Positions 1-8,082 of a stretch of DNA of 64,000 nucleotides are shown one piece after another. Position 1 is the first letter of the stretch. Each line of letters opens with the position of its first letter. Origin of the DNA: Avimicrobium caecorum (GTDB lineage: Bacteria > Bacillota > Clostridia > Oscillospirales > Ruminococcaceae); NCBI GenBank assembly GCA_904394705.1, contig CAJFNJ010000038.1, positions 1 to 64,000 of the forward strand, in the 5' to 3' direction. A model generated the notes under the pieces. It saw nothing but the letters and a program-made list of their open reading frames with translations, searched no databases and was not told where the DNA came from. The translations under genes and the position numbers were made by a program.

Positions 1-261
1 GAACTGATAAAAGCGGAACAGGCATGACCGAAATCATGCCTGTTCCAAGAAATTCACATATTACTGTTTTACGACCACCGAGCATTGCCGGGGGCTTTTT
101 TGTTCTGGAAATATCCGGAGATTCATTCATAAAATCAGTGCGATATGAGGCATAATTTACACAATTTATATAAAAAAACAGAAAATTAAGCTCAAAAATT
201 GTCATAAAACCTTGAAGCCTGCCGAAAGTTACGATATAATAAAAATAACGATGCGGAGGCG
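1..261. other. Intergenic start of window with perfect hairpin
   Basis: No gene is visible. Positions 15-27 and 34-46 form a perfect 13-bp inverted repeat around a 6-nt loop. On the minus strand it is followed by GCTTTTAT, and on the plus strand by no T-run, so it may end a leftward transcript. A second stretch, GGGGGCTTTTTTG near 90-102, looks like the tail of a weak plus-strand terminator for a gene left of the window. The remainder up to 250 is A/T-rich and probably carries the promoter of the AraC-type gene; I could not fix its boxes. Confidence 0.4.
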
Positions 262-267
262 ATGAAT

Positions 268-1155
268 ATGACACTGAAACGAGTAGGAGATCGTCCGATC
301 CAATACCAGGCCGATACCCACAGCAATTTGCTCGACCAGGCAGTGTTCACTGTGCGCAGCGTCAACGAAGCCGTCTGGGATGGCGCCAATCAGCCGGTTA
401 CAGCAGTGCTCAGCAACTATGAGCTGCTCTTCCTGCTGGAGGGCGAAGCTGCCTTTACCCAGAAGGACTATCACTCCGACGCGCGGACCGGTGATGTAGT
501 ACTGCTCTCCCCGTTTACACCGTATACCGTCTGTCCGGTGGAGGGGCAGCCGCTGCGCTGTCTGTCAATCCACTTCCTGCTGTCACCCAGCTATATGGAA
601 CGGGTCTTTGACGGTATGTTCCACAGCAAGTCCGGGCTGGCTGTGAAGCCCTCGGACCCCAATGCCATCCATACGCTCATGCAGATGCTCCTGGAGAGCT
701 GGAACGCGGGCTCCGGCAATGCGCCGGCTCTGGCCCGGGCAGTGCTGTATGCCGTGCTGCCCCAGATGGCAGATGAATCCTTTGATCCCAAGGCGGAACC
801 CTATGCCTATACCCGGTCCCAGGCAGACCTCATCGACCGGGCAGTGCGTCTGGCAGCGGAAGGACTGGCAGGTCCGGTGCGCATCCAGAGCCTGGTACGG
901 CATCTGGGCGTGAGTGAAAGCCGCCTCAACAAGACCTTCAATGATGTACTGGGAATCCCGCCCAGCCGGTACTTTATGAATATGAAGATGCGCCGGGTGG
1001 AAGAGATGGTGGCCTTTACCGATATGACCATGGAGGAGATCTCCTCCGGCATGGGCTTCTCGTCGGCGTTCCATCTGTCCCGGGCGTATAAAGATACCTT
1101 CGGTGTATCGCCGTCCCAGTTCCGCAAGCAGTTCCGCATGGGCTTTGTGAAGTAG
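268..1155 (+). CDS. AraC-family transcriptional regulator
   Basis: This is a DNA-binding regulator of 295 residues. The N-terminal half (to about residue 165) has the beta-rich, cupin-like character of an effector-binding domain. The last ~95 residues carry the two helix-turn-helix units of the AraC family, with the typical SRLNKTFNDVLGIPPSRY and GFSSAFHLSRAYKDTFGVSPSQFR segments. An ATG at 262 is also in frame, but GCGGAGG at 253-259 lies only 2 nt from it and 8 nt from the ATG at 268, so 268 is preferred. The gene is monocistronic, with a strong terminator behind it. Its target and ligand cannot be told from sequence; the hydrolase and amino-acid importer downstream are possible targets, which is only inference. 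Confidence 0.9.
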   Translation: MTLKRVGDRPIQYQADTHSNLLDQAVFTVRSVNEAVWDGANQPVTAVLSNYELLFLLEGEAAFTQKDYHSDARTGDVVLLSPFTPYTVCPVEGQPLRCLSIHFLLSPSYMERVFDGMFHSKSGLAVKPSDPNAIHTLMQMLLESWNAGSGNAPALARAVLYAVLPQMADESFDPKAEPYAYTRSQADLIDRAVRLAAEGLAGPVRIQSLVRHLGVSESRLNKTFNDVLGIPPSRYFMNMKMRRVEEMVAFTDMTMEEISSGMGFSSAFHLSRAYKDTFGVSPSQFRKQFRMGFVK

Positions 1156-1178
1156 CCCGGTTTCACTGCAAATTTATG

Positions 1179-1216
1179 CAGCCGATATGCAGATATACTG
1201 TATATCGGCTGTTTTT
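1179..1216 (+). terminator. Rho-independent terminator after AraC gene
   Basis: A perfect 10-bp stem (1179-1188 with 1202-1211, CAGCCGATAT arm) is followed directly by TTTTT. Confidence 0.85.
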
Positions 1217-1305
1217 ATGCACTCTTTGGGCAAACTGCAGGGAAACAGGGGGATATTCCCAGGGGATTTTGTGGATTTCCCGCCGGGAAAGCGGGGGAAT
1301 AGGGG

Positions 1306-1334
1306 TTGACAATCCCCGGGAATGATTGTATAAT
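1306..1334 (+). promoter_or_regulatory. Consensus sigma-A promoter of the MBL-fold gene
   Basis: TTGACA (1306-1311) and TATAAT (1329-1334) are separated by exactly 17 bp. The spacer contains a CCCCGGG core. A second palindrome, TTTCCCGCCGGGAAA, sits just upstream (1276-1290), so a repressor site is possible. Confidence 0.85.
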
Positions 1335-1367
1335 TATACATAAATTCGCGAAAAGGAAGTGGCACTC

Positions 1368-2273
1368 ATGCAGGAAACAGCCGTACAGAAGCCGGACAGC
1401 GCCATGCAGCCGGAACACTGGTACGATGCCCTGCCCCGTCCGGCGTATGCGTCGCTGGAACGGGTCCCGGTGACAGAGGACTGGTTTGAGGTCTACCGGA
1501 TTCAGCCGGATCTGTATGCCATCTATGAGCCCGGGCATTTCCAGGAGGTCATCTCCTATCTCATCACCGGCAGCGAAAAGGCCCTGCTGGTGGATACCGG
1601 ACTCGGCATGGGGAATATCCGCAAGGTGGTGGAGGAGCTCACCAGCCTGCCGGTTCTTGTGATGAATACCCATACCCACTTCGATCACATCGGCGGCAAT
1701 GCCCTGTTTGATACAGTCTATGCCCCCGATCACCCCGAGGCACGACGACGGCTTTCCGCTGGAGCCACTGCCGCGGAGCTGGCAGCGGAGGTCACCGAGG
1801 GTTCCAATGCCCGACCCTGGCCCGAGGGCTTTGACCCGGCTCATTACACCATTGCCCCCTGCGCCTTTACTCCGGCGCCGGAAGGAACGGTCTTTGACCT
1901 GGGCGGCTGGAAGCTGCGGGTCATCGACACCCCCGGACATTCCCCGGACAGCATCATGCTGGCAGAGGACGACCGGAAGCTGCTCTTCACCGGAGATACC
2001 TTCTATCCGGCGGCGCTCTATGTGGCGCTGGCATCGGACCGTCCGGTTCCGGAGCTGCTGAAGATCTATCAGGGGACCATGGCACTGCTTGCCAAGGAGT
2101 TTTCCGGATACACCCTGATCTGTTCCCATAATGAACCGGTACGGGGCGGCGAGATGCTGGGAAAAACCGCCGATGCCCTGGCGGAGATCCTGGCAGGCAA
2201 GGAGCCGGATGAGATCGGCAGCGCCGGTCTGCGACGATATGAGTTTGATGGTTTTGCTGTAATTACACGATAG
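1368..2273 (+). CDS. MBL-fold metallo-hydrolase
   Basis: This is a 301-residue protein of the metallo-beta-lactamase superfamily, a binuclear zinc hydrolase of unknown substrate. The metal site HTHFDH is at about residues 102-107. Further ligands are expected in TPGHS, the FTGDT aspartate segment and CSHNEP near the C terminus, in the usual order. A GTG at 1359 is in frame but overlaps the AAAGGAAG ribosome site; the ATG at 1368 has an 8-nt spacing. The protein has no signal peptide and should be cytoplasmic. It has its own perfect promoter and is followed closely by the ABC importer genes on the same strand, so partial co-transcription is possible. Family assignment is firm; specific function is unknown. 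Confidence 0.9.
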   Translation: MQETAVQKPDSAMQPEHWYDALPRPAYASLERVPVTEDWFEVYRIQPDLYAIYEPGHFQEVISYLITGSEKALLVDTGLGMGNIRKVVEELTSLPVLVMNTHTHFDHIGGNALFDTVYAPDHPEARRRLSAGATAAELAAEVTEGSNARPWPEGFDPAHYTIAPCAFTPAPEGTVFDLGGWKLRVIDTPGHSPDSIMLAEDDRKLLFTGDTFYPAALYVALASDRPVPELLKIYQGTMALLAKEFSGYTLICSHNEPVRGGEMLGKTADALAEILAGKEPDEIGSAGLRRYEFDGFAVITR

Positions 2274-2313
2274 AGAATTCTGACTGAAATTTAGATTGAG
2301 GAGTGTTTTTGAT

Positions 2314-3213
2314 ATGCTGAAGAAGATTACTGCAGCACTGCTGGCTGCTATGATGGCACTGTCCCTGACCGCTTGTTCCGGCGGCGATGAAAAGCAGGAG
2401 AGCTACACCGGCAAGGCATACGAGTCGGAGATCCTCACCCCCGGTGAGATCGTGGTAGGTGTATCCGCTGACTATCCGCCCTATGAGAGCCTGAACCCCT
2501 CCACCGGCGAGCTGGAAGGCTTTGATATTGACATGACCGAGACCCTGGCTACCTACATGGGCGCCGAGGGCAAGGAGGTCAAGGTGGTATGGAAGCAGAT
2601 GGAATTTTCCACCATCATCACAGCCCTGCAGTCGGGTCAGATTGACCTGGGTGTTGCGGCCTTCACCTATGACCCCGAACGGGAATGCCTGTTCAGTGAC
2701 CCCTATCTGGAGTCCAAGCAGGTGGTCGTTCTGCCGGCTGGTTCCACCATCACCTCCTTTGATGAGTTCGATGGCCTGACTGTCGGCGCTGGCCTGGGTA
2801 CCACCGGCGAGGCAGCTGCCAAGGAGCAGCTCACCGGCGCCAAGGTGACCAACCCCGGTGATTACACCGTTATGTTCGAAGCCCTCAAGAACGGCGCTCT
2901 GGACGCTGTGGTCTGCGATGGCATCGTAGCGCAGAACTATGCCGACACCTATGGCTTTGTCATCATGGAAGAGCCGCTGGTGCTGGAGGAGAACTCGGTG
3001 ATCGTTGCCACCGGCAATGAGGAACTGCTGGCTGAGGTCAACAATGCCATTGCTCAGTTCAAGGCATCGGATGCCTATGTGGATCTGCAGGTGAAGTGGG
3101 GTCTGACCGCTGCGGAGACCGAGACCACTGAAACCGAAGGCACTGAGGAATCCTCGGAAGCCGAGGGCGCTGAATCCACTCCTGAGGAGAGCAGTTCTTC
3201 GGAAGCTGCCTAA
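2314..3213 (+). CDS. Amino-acid ABC transporter substrate-binding lipoprotein
   Basis: This 299-residue protein begins with a lipoprotein signal peptide and lipobox LTAC; Cys21 would be the lipidated residue. It continues with a type 3 solute-binding fold (VGVSADYPPYESLNP, FDIDMTETLA, PDLG-type hinge segments), as in glutamine or cystine binding proteins. The last ~30 residues are an extra acidic Ser/Thr/Glu-rich tail, unusual for this family. A TTG at 2296 is in frame, but GAGGAG at 2298-2303 supports the ATG at 2314. It is the first gene of a binding protein-permease-ATPase set and delivers substrate to the permease at the outer membrane face. The amino acid specificity is not determinable here. 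Confidence 0.93.
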   Translation: MLKKITAALLAAMMALSLTACSGGDEKQESYTGKAYESEILTPGEIVVGVSADYPPYESLNPSTGELEGFDIDMTETLATYMGAEGKEVKVVWKQMEFSTIITALQSGQIDLGVAAFTYDPERECLFSDPYLESKQVVVLPAGSTITSFDEFDGLTVGAGLGTTGEAAAKEQLTGAKVTNPGDYTVMFEALKNGALDAVVCDGIVAQNYADTYGFVIMEEPLVLEENSVIVATGNEELLAEVNNAIAQFKASDAYVDLQVKWGLTAAETETTETEGTEESSEAEGAESTPEESSSSEAA

Positions 3214-3234
3214 AAAATCAGCCTGAATCGCTTT

Positions 3235-3279
3235 GGAAAACAGCCTTGCATCCCAGTTCTGGGGTGCAAAGCTGTTTCC
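3235..3279 (+). terminator. Intercistronic hairpin between binding protein and permease
   Basis: A long stem with few mismatches (GGAAAACAGCC arm against GCTGTTTCC, with TTGCA/TGCAA and CCC/GGG inside) lies between the genes and is followed by TGTTCTTATAAAAAA rather than a clean T-run. Such hairpins commonly reduce read-through or protect the upstream mRNA, so that binding protein exceeds permease. Confidence 0.6.
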
Positions 3280-3313
3280 TGTTCTTATAAAAAATCAAAC
3301 AGAGAGGAATTTT

Positions 3314-3997
3314 ATGGAAACACTGCTGGAAAAATATCTGACTCCCGACAATATCACCTTTATGCTGCAGGCAGCGGTGGTGTCGGTGGTGATCGCAGCC
3401 CTGGCGCTGACCTTCGGCCTCTGTCTGGGCATTCTGGGCGCAGCCGGACGCATTTCCAAAAACAAGGTCGCCCATGGCATCGCCACCTTCTATGTGGAAA
3501 CCATCCGCGGTACTCCCATGATGCTGCAGATTCTGTTCTTCTATCTGGGCGTGCCGTCCATTGTGCGCTCCATCACCGGCAATCCCTTTAACCCCAGCGT
3601 CTATCTCATCGGCGTGGTGGCACTGAGCATCAACTCCGGCGCCTATACCACCGAGCTGATCCGTTCGGCGATCCAGGCGGTGGATGCCGGTCAGTGGGAA
3701 GCCAGCCGCACCCTGGGGCTCGGATACCGGCAGATGATGCGTTTCATTATCCTGCCTCAGGCATTCAAGCGCATTATCCCGCCGCTGGTGAGTGAATTCA
3801 TCACCCTGATCAAGGATTCCTCGCTGCTTTCCACCATCGGCGTTGTGGAACTGCTCCAGAGCGCCAAAACCATCGGTACCTACACCTACAACTATGTACC
3901 GCCGCTGCTGATGGCTTCGGTGGTCTATCTGGCACTCACACTTACGATTTCCCGCTTCTCCTCGAAGCTGGAGGAAAGGATGGCACTCAGTGATTAG
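3314..3997 (+). CDS. Polar amino-acid ABC transporter permease
   Basis: This is a 227-residue inner-membrane protein with about five hydrophobic segments, of the HisM/GlnP family. The cytoplasmic EAA loop is clear (QWEASRTLGLGYRQMM, then ILPQAFKRIIPPL), and contacts the ATPase. The start is the ATG at 3314 behind AGAGGAA; an upstream in-frame ATG at 3233 lies inside the intercistronic hairpin and is rejected. Its stop codon overlaps the GTG start of the ATPase gene by 8 nt, which indicates translational coupling. It forms the channel for the substrate delivered by the upstream lipoprotein. Confidence 0.93.
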   Translation: METLLEKYLTPDNITFMLQAAVVSVVIAALALTFGLCLGILGAAGRISKNKVAHGIATFYVETIRGTPMMLQILFFYLGVPSIVRSITGNPFNPSVYLIGVVALSINSGAYTTELIRSAIQAVDAGQWEASRTLGLGYRQMMRFIILPQAFKRIIPPLVSEFITLIKDSSLLSTIGVVELLQSAKTIGTYTYNYVPPLLMASVVYLALTLTISRFSSKLEERMALSD

Positions 3998-4721
3998 TCT
4001 TAAACATGTTTCCAAGAGCTTCGGACCCCTCAAGGCGGTGGATGACGCCAGCCTAGAAGTGAAAAAAGGGGAGATCATCTGTCTGATCGGCCCGTCCGGT
4101 TCGGGTAAATCCACCCTGCTGCGGTGTATTGCCGGTCTGGAGGACCCGGAGGAAGGCGAGGTATGGATTGACGGCGAACGCCTGGATCTCCACTCCAAGG
4201 ACCAGAAGAAGCTGGAAAAACTGCGCATCAAGATGGGCTTTGTATTCCAGCACTTCAATCTCTTCCCCCACATGACCGTGCTGGAGAACCTCACCCTGGC
4301 GCCCATTCAGGTGCTGGGCATGGACAAGGCTGCCGCGGAACAGCGTGCTATGGAACTGCTGGCCCGTGTGGGTCTGGCTGACAAGCGGGACGCCTATCCC
4401 TCCAAGCTGTCGGGCGGTCAGAAGCAGCGTGTTGCCATTGCCCGCAGCCTCTGCATGGACCCGGAGATCATGCTCTTTGATGAGCCCACCTCGGCTCTGG
4501 ACCCGGAGATGGTCGGCGAGGTACTGGATGTTATGAAGGAGCTGGCAAAGGCCGGCATGACCATGGTGCTGGTTACCCATGAGATGGGCTTTGCCCGGGA
4601 GGTTGCCACCCGTGTGATCTTCCTGGCGGACGGCAAGATGCTGGAGGAAAATACACCGGCAGAGCTGTTTGCAAACCCCCAGAACCCCCGTCTGAAGGAC
4701 TTCCTGAGCAAGGTGCTCTGA
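3990..4721 (+). CDS. Polar amino-acid ABC transporter ATPase
   Basis: This 243-residue nucleotide-binding subunit is of the GlnQ type. Walker A GPSGSGKST is at residues 34-42, followed by the Q-loop (VFQHFNLFPHMT), signature LSGGQKQR, Walker B IMLFDEP and the H-loop histidine in VLVTHEM. It starts with GTG at 3990, behind GAGGAAAGGA, and overlaps the permease end. It powers uptake by the two upstream subunits. The length and motif order are normal, and a perfect terminator closes the operon. Confidence 0.95.
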   Translation: MISLKHVSKSFGPLKAVDDASLEVKKGEIICLIGPSGSGKSTLLRCIAGLEDPEEGEVWIDGERLDLHSKDQKKLEKLRIKMGFVFQHFNLFPHMTVLENLTLAPIQVLGMDKAAAEQRAMELLARVGLADKRDAYPSKLSGGQKQRVAIARSLCMDPEIMLFDEPTSALDPEMVGEVLDVMKELAKAGMTMVLVTHEMGFAREVATRVIFLADGKMLEENTPAELFANPQNPRLKDFLSKVL

Positions 4722-4746
4722 TCCTTCCCGGAACTGATACACCCAA

Positions 4747-4774
4747 GGGACAGCCGTACGGCTGTCCCTTTTTT
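4747..4774 (+). terminator. Terminator of the ABC importer operon
   Basis: A perfect 10-bp stem (GGGACAGCCG / CGGCTGTCCC) with a TA loop is followed by TTTTTT. Confidence 0.9.
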
Positions 4775-4884
4775 CATAGCAGGCGGGAGAGCACACGGGG
4801 GCGCAATCCAGCAGCTTCCGTGTGCATATGGCCTTTTCGCAGGGCTTCGGCAAGATGCAGGTCAATTCCCGCCGCAATGCCTCC

Positions 4885-4913
4885 AGGGGACAGCCGAACG
4901 GCTGTCCCCTTTT
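4885..4913 (+). terminator. Second, near-identical terminator hairpin
   Basis: A 12-bp stem (AGGGGACAGCCG / CGGCTGTCCCCT) followed by TTTT repeats the terminator 138 bp upstream almost exactly. The ~110 bp between them (4775-4884) contains no ORF that I can support. Confidence 0.75.
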
Positions 4914-4942
4914 GTGTGGGCTGTCCGCCGCATACCGGGGCG

Positions 4943-4979
4943 AAAAAAATACCGTATCCCGTCAGTTTCGGGATACGGC
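4943..4979 (-). terminator. Terminator of the YfcC-type carrier gene
   Basis: A 10-bp stem (4952-4961 with 4969-4978, CCGTATCCCG arm) is followed on the minus strand by a run of seven T (4943-4949). Confidence 0.85.
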
Positions 4980-5010
4980 ATTTTGAGAAAGGAGTGAATG
5001 AACGGGGGAA

Positions 5011-6417
5011 TCAGCCCTGCCAGCCGATCTGTGCCAGTACGAACAGGCATATATAGCTTACCACTGCCAGGATCACCAGAATGGGCAGTACCCATTTGGC
5101 GTACTTATTGTAGGGGATATTGGCAAGGGCCAGCGAACCAACAGTGATGCCCAGGAAGGGGGACAGGATATTGGTGAGCTTATCACCGAACATGAATGCG
5201 CTGACACCCACCTGAAGCGGGATACCCAGGGTTTCGCACATGGGCTGGATAATGGGGCAGAGGATCGCAACCTTGGCGGAAGCCGACGGGATTACGATGT
5301 TGATCAGGGTGATGACAAAGGACATACCGATCGTAGCGGCGCCGACGCTCAGTTCCTTGAGGGGCAGGCAGGCGTAGTAGACGATGGTATGCAGGATATT
5401 GCCCTGGCTCATTACCAGGCTCATGCTGGCGGCGCAGCCGATGATGAAGCCTACAAAGGCCATACCGCCGGCGCCCTTGGCGAAGCGTCCGCCGATCTCA
5501 TCGGTGGAGAGACCCTTGATCTTGCCGCAGAGGAAGGCCCAGATGAGCATGACTGCCACCATGGAGCCCCGGGGCTCACCGATTACCGATACCAGGATCA
5601 GGCTGACGATGGGCTGCAGCAGGAAGAGCACAACAACGATTGCCGAACTGCGGCTGAGTTCCACAGCCTTGAGGGAATCCGCGGCACCGGTGGATTCCTG
5701 ATCCAGCCAGTCAGCGGGGTCCATCACAGAGTTTCTGGGGTCCTTGGCAACCCGCTTGGCATACCGCAGTACAAACAGCATGGCAACGGTGCTGAGCACC
5801 AGGAAGATGACAAACCGTACAAAGAAGCCGGAATAGAGTTCCAGGCCCATGGTGAGCTGGGGGAGCATCGCGCCGGTGGGGGAGCTGAGTCCGCCCACAA
5901 AGTAGGCCAGGATTACAATGGACATACCGATGATGGGGTCCAGACGGAGCTTCTTGGCGAACATAAGACCGACGGGGACCATGGCAATGATCTGGTCACC
6001 GGAGGCGAATGCGCCGATGAAGCAGTAGATGAAGAATACCACCGGTACCAGGACATTGATGCCCTTGTCCTGGAGCTTGTAGATGGCATAGTCCACTGTT
6101 TCATCAATGGCCTTGGTGGACAGTACCACGCCGGTATAACCGCCGGCTGCCAGCAGCAGACCGATGATCATGCCCGAACTGGTCAGACCGTCCAGGATCA
6201 GGGTCAGGGCCCGCCAGGGATTGACCGGGGTCTGATAGCCCAGCAGATGGAACTGATCGCTCAGGATAGCGCCGGTTTCCGGATCGGTGCCGAACTGACC
6301 TGCGGGAATAATGTAGGTCATCAGGCTCATCAGGACCAGCAGCGATAGGATCAGTACCAGCAGATGGGGCATTTTCAGGCCTTTTTTCTTTGGTTTGCTT
6401 GTTGCAGCATTTTGCAT
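5011..6417 (-). CDS. YfcC/DcuC-type membrane carrier
   Basis: This 468-residue polytopic membrane protein belongs to the YfcC branch of the ion-transporter superfamily (related to DcuC and arginine/ornithine-type carriers). Visible hallmarks are the N-terminal MSLMTYIIPAGQF segment, GAFASGDQIIAMVP, GGLSSPTGAMLPQL and VIPSASAKVAILCPI, with about a dozen hydrophobic helices. An ATG ten codons upstream is in frame, but AGGAGAGGG at 6421-6430 fits the ATG at 6417. Members of this family often sit with M20 amidohydrolases in gut Firmicutes, and such genes occur at 59-64 kb here, not adjacent. The substrate is unknown; amino acids, peptides or dicarboxylates are possible. The gene stands alone with its own terminator. 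Confidence 0.87.
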   Translation of the reverse strand: MQNAATSKPKKKGLKMPHLLVLILSLLVLMSLMTYIIPAGQFGTDPETGAILSDQFHLLGYQTPVNPWRALTLILDGLTSSGMIIGLLLAAGGYTGVVLSTKAIDETVDYAIYKLQDKGINVLVPVVFFIYCFIGAFASGDQIIAMVPVGLMFAKKLRLDPIIGMSIVILAYFVGGLSSPTGAMLPQLTMGLELYSGFFVRFVIFLVLSTVAMLFVLRYAKRVAKDPRNSVMDPADWLDQESTGAADSLKAVELSRSSAIVVVLFLLQPIVSLILVSVIGEPRGSMVAVMLIWAFLCGKIKGLSTDEIGGRFAKGAGGMAFVGFIIGCAASMSLVMSQGNILHTIVYYACLPLKELSVGAATIGMSFVITLINIVIPSASAKVAILCPIIQPMCETLGIPLQVGVSAFMFGDKLTNILSPFLGITVGSLALANIPYNKYAKWVLPILVILAVVSYICLFVLAQIGWQG

Positions 6418-6433
6418 AATACCCTCTCCTTTT

Positions 6434-6511
6434 CCGCGATTTAGCATTTTTCATAGTTTTTTATAAAAAATATGTAAATAATTGTCTTTATTTTACCGAG
6501 TTAAATCGCGG
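6434..6511. promoter_or_regulatory. Spaced 10-bp inverted repeat upstream of YfcC gene
   Basis: CCGCGATTTA (6434-6443) and its exact complement (6502-6511) flank the A/T-rich upstream region of the carrier gene. It could be a pair of operator half-sites allowing looping; no regulator is identified. Confidence 0.35.
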
Positions 6512-6562
6512 ATTCTCTGTATCATTTGCTACAAGCCATAAAAAATCTGTCGAATCGGGGAA

Positions 6563-6592
6563 TTGACATCAAAGCGTCTTTGCGGTTATGAT
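6563..6592 (+). promoter_or_regulatory. Promoter of GNAT gene
   Basis: TTGACA (6563-6568), an 18-bp spacer and TATGAT (6587-6592). Confidence 0.7.
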
Positions 6593-6621
6593 GAAAGAAA
6601 AACAGAATCGAGGGGATCAGA

Positions 6622-7128
6622 ATGAAAATACGCAAAAGCCGTCCGGAGGATCTCGAGCGGATGCTCCGGCTCTATGCCGATGCCCGTGTCTTTATGGCGG
6701 AGCATGGCAATCCCACCCAGTGGGCCAATGGCTATCCGGAACCGGAAATGCTCCAGGAGGACATCCGGGCCGGGGTCAGCTATGTGTGTGAGGACGATCA
6801 GGGCCGGGTTGTAGGCACCTTTGTCTTTTTCGTGGGCGAGGACGAGAGCTACAAGGTGATCGAACTGGGGGACTGGAAGGATCACCGGGTCCCCTATGGG
6901 GTTGTGCACCGCATCACCAGCCAGCGGGGCGAAGGCGCTCCCAGGGGTGTGGGGAGCTTCTGCCTGCAGTGGTGCTTTGAGCAGTGCGGCAATGTGCGCA
7001 TCGATACCCACCGGGACAATCTGCCCATGCAGGGCGCCCTGGCGAAAAACGGCTTTGAACGCTGCGGAATCGTCTATGTCCGGGGCGGGGAGGAGCGGAT
7101 CGCCTTCCAGAAAGTTGCCCGTTCCTGA
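6622..7128 (+). CDS. GNAT-family N-acetyltransferase
   Basis: This 168-residue protein has the GCN5-related N-acetyltransferase fold: an N-terminal IRKSRPEDLERM strand-helix start, a central strand with VVGTFVFF, an acetyl-CoA loop region around ITSQRGEGAPRGVG, and the C-terminal RIDTHRDNLPMQGALAKNGF helix-strand typical of the family. It should transfer an acetyl group from acetyl-CoA to a small-molecule or protein amine; the acceptor is unknown. GAGGGGATCAG precedes the ATG. It has its own promoter and appears to be a single gene. Confidence 0.88.
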   Translation: MKIRKSRPEDLERMLRLYADARVFMAEHGNPTQWANGYPEPEMLQEDIRAGVSYVCEDDQGRVVGTFVFFVGEDESYKVIELGDWKDHRVPYGVVHRITSQRGEGAPRGVGSFCLQWCFEQCGNVRIDTHRDNLPMQGALAKNGFERCGIVYVRGGEERIAFQKVARS

Positions 7129-7242
7129 TGGCTGGAAATAAAAGTGAGAATTCATACCCTGTTAAAAATTGACTGATATTTTTGCGCGATTTTCCGAACT
7201 ATGATAGGGGCATACAAGGAAAGAAAGGCAAGTGTATTGGTT

Positions 7243-7791
7243 ATGAAAAAGATTCTGGCTGTACTTCTGTGCGGGTCTTTGATGATGTTTGCCGGCTGTT
7301 CGGCAGAGCAGAGCTCTTCGTCCGAACCGGAAACCGAGCAGAGCTCTTCGTCCCAGGCGGAGGAGAGTTCTTCCCAGGAGGAAGAGAGCTCGTCCGCGGC
7401 AGAAGGGGAGATTGACCCCGCTGTCCAGGAGATGATGGATGCCCTGGCAGCTTATCAGCCGGGTACTGCGGGCAGCAGCCTCAAGGTCTATATAGCAGCC
7501 TGCGGCGTCCTCAACTATGCCGAGGAGTATGACTCCTCCATGGAGGATACCCTGCGCAGCAGCGTAGAAGCCTGGATGGCCCAGGCCGATGAAACCACCC
7601 TGGAATGTCTGCGGGAAGGCCGGGAAGCTGTGGGCATTGCCGCGGCGGAGATCCTCACCGAAAGTGAGGAGAGCAAGGCTCTGCTGGCAGATGCCGGCAA
7701 CCCCAACAAGTATGAAACCTACCATCCGGAAAAGTATGACGAAGTCGTACTGGTGCTGCATGAGCTGCTGGATGGGGATTCCAACAACTGA
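7243..7791 (+). CDS. Small lipoprotein with Ser/Glu-rich linker
   Basis: This is a lipoprotein of about 182 residues, with signal peptide MKKILAVLLCGSLMMFAGC and lipobox FAGC. It continues with a ~35-residue Ser/Glu linker made of repeated QSSSS/EESSS blocks, then a ~120-residue helical domain (EIDPAVQEMMDAL onward) that I do not recognise. The ATG at 7243 is 14 nt from AAGAAAGG; a TTG at 7237 has the better 8-nt spacing and could be the true start, adding two residues. It would be anchored on the outer face of the membrane. No function can be assigned. A TTGACT at 7169 and TATGAT at 7200 are 25 bp apart, too far for a normal promoter. Confidence 0.75.
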   Translation: MKKILAVLLCGSLMMFAGCSAEQSSSSEPETEQSSSSQAEESSSQEEESSSAAEGEIDPAVQEMMDALAAYQPGTAGSSLKVYIAACGVLNYAEEYDSSMEDTLRSSVEAWMAQADETTLECLREGREAVGIAAAEILTESEESKALLADAGNPNKYETYHPEKYDEVVLVLHELLDGDSNN

Positions 7792-7810
7792 ATCAAGTTC
7801 CCTGTAAAAG

Positions 7811-7840
7811 AGGAGGACCGCTTGCCGGCCCTCCTTTTTT
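7811..7840 (+). terminator. Terminator after lipoprotein gene
   Basis: A hairpin with AGGAGG/CCTCCT and CCG/CGG segments separated by one mismatch is followed by TTTTTT. Confidence 0.8.
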
Positions 7841-8019
7841 AGTACAGAAAACAGGATTCTGTGAAAAAAAGAAAGCCCCCTGCTTCCGGGAGCAGAGGAC
7901 TCGAAAATGGCATGAACACCGCATTTTTTCAACATTTTGCCCAAACAGGGGAATCTCTGTAAGAATCGGAACGATGATTTTGTATAAAAAAGTACTTGCG
8001 CCGCTGGCTGGAATCTGAT

Positions 8020-8035
8020 ACCATAAATTTATGGT
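8020..8035. promoter_or_regulatory. Perfect 16-bp palindrome before lipoprotein gene
   Basis: ACCATAAATTTATGGT is a perfect palindrome 48 bp before the ATG at 8083. It lies where a promoter or operator is expected; its CATAAA half may serve as a -10 box. A dimeric repressor site is plausible. Confidence 0.4.
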
Positions 8036-8082
8036 GTAAACCATGTGGAGTTTCCACAGAAAATGTTATGGAGGGATAACAA

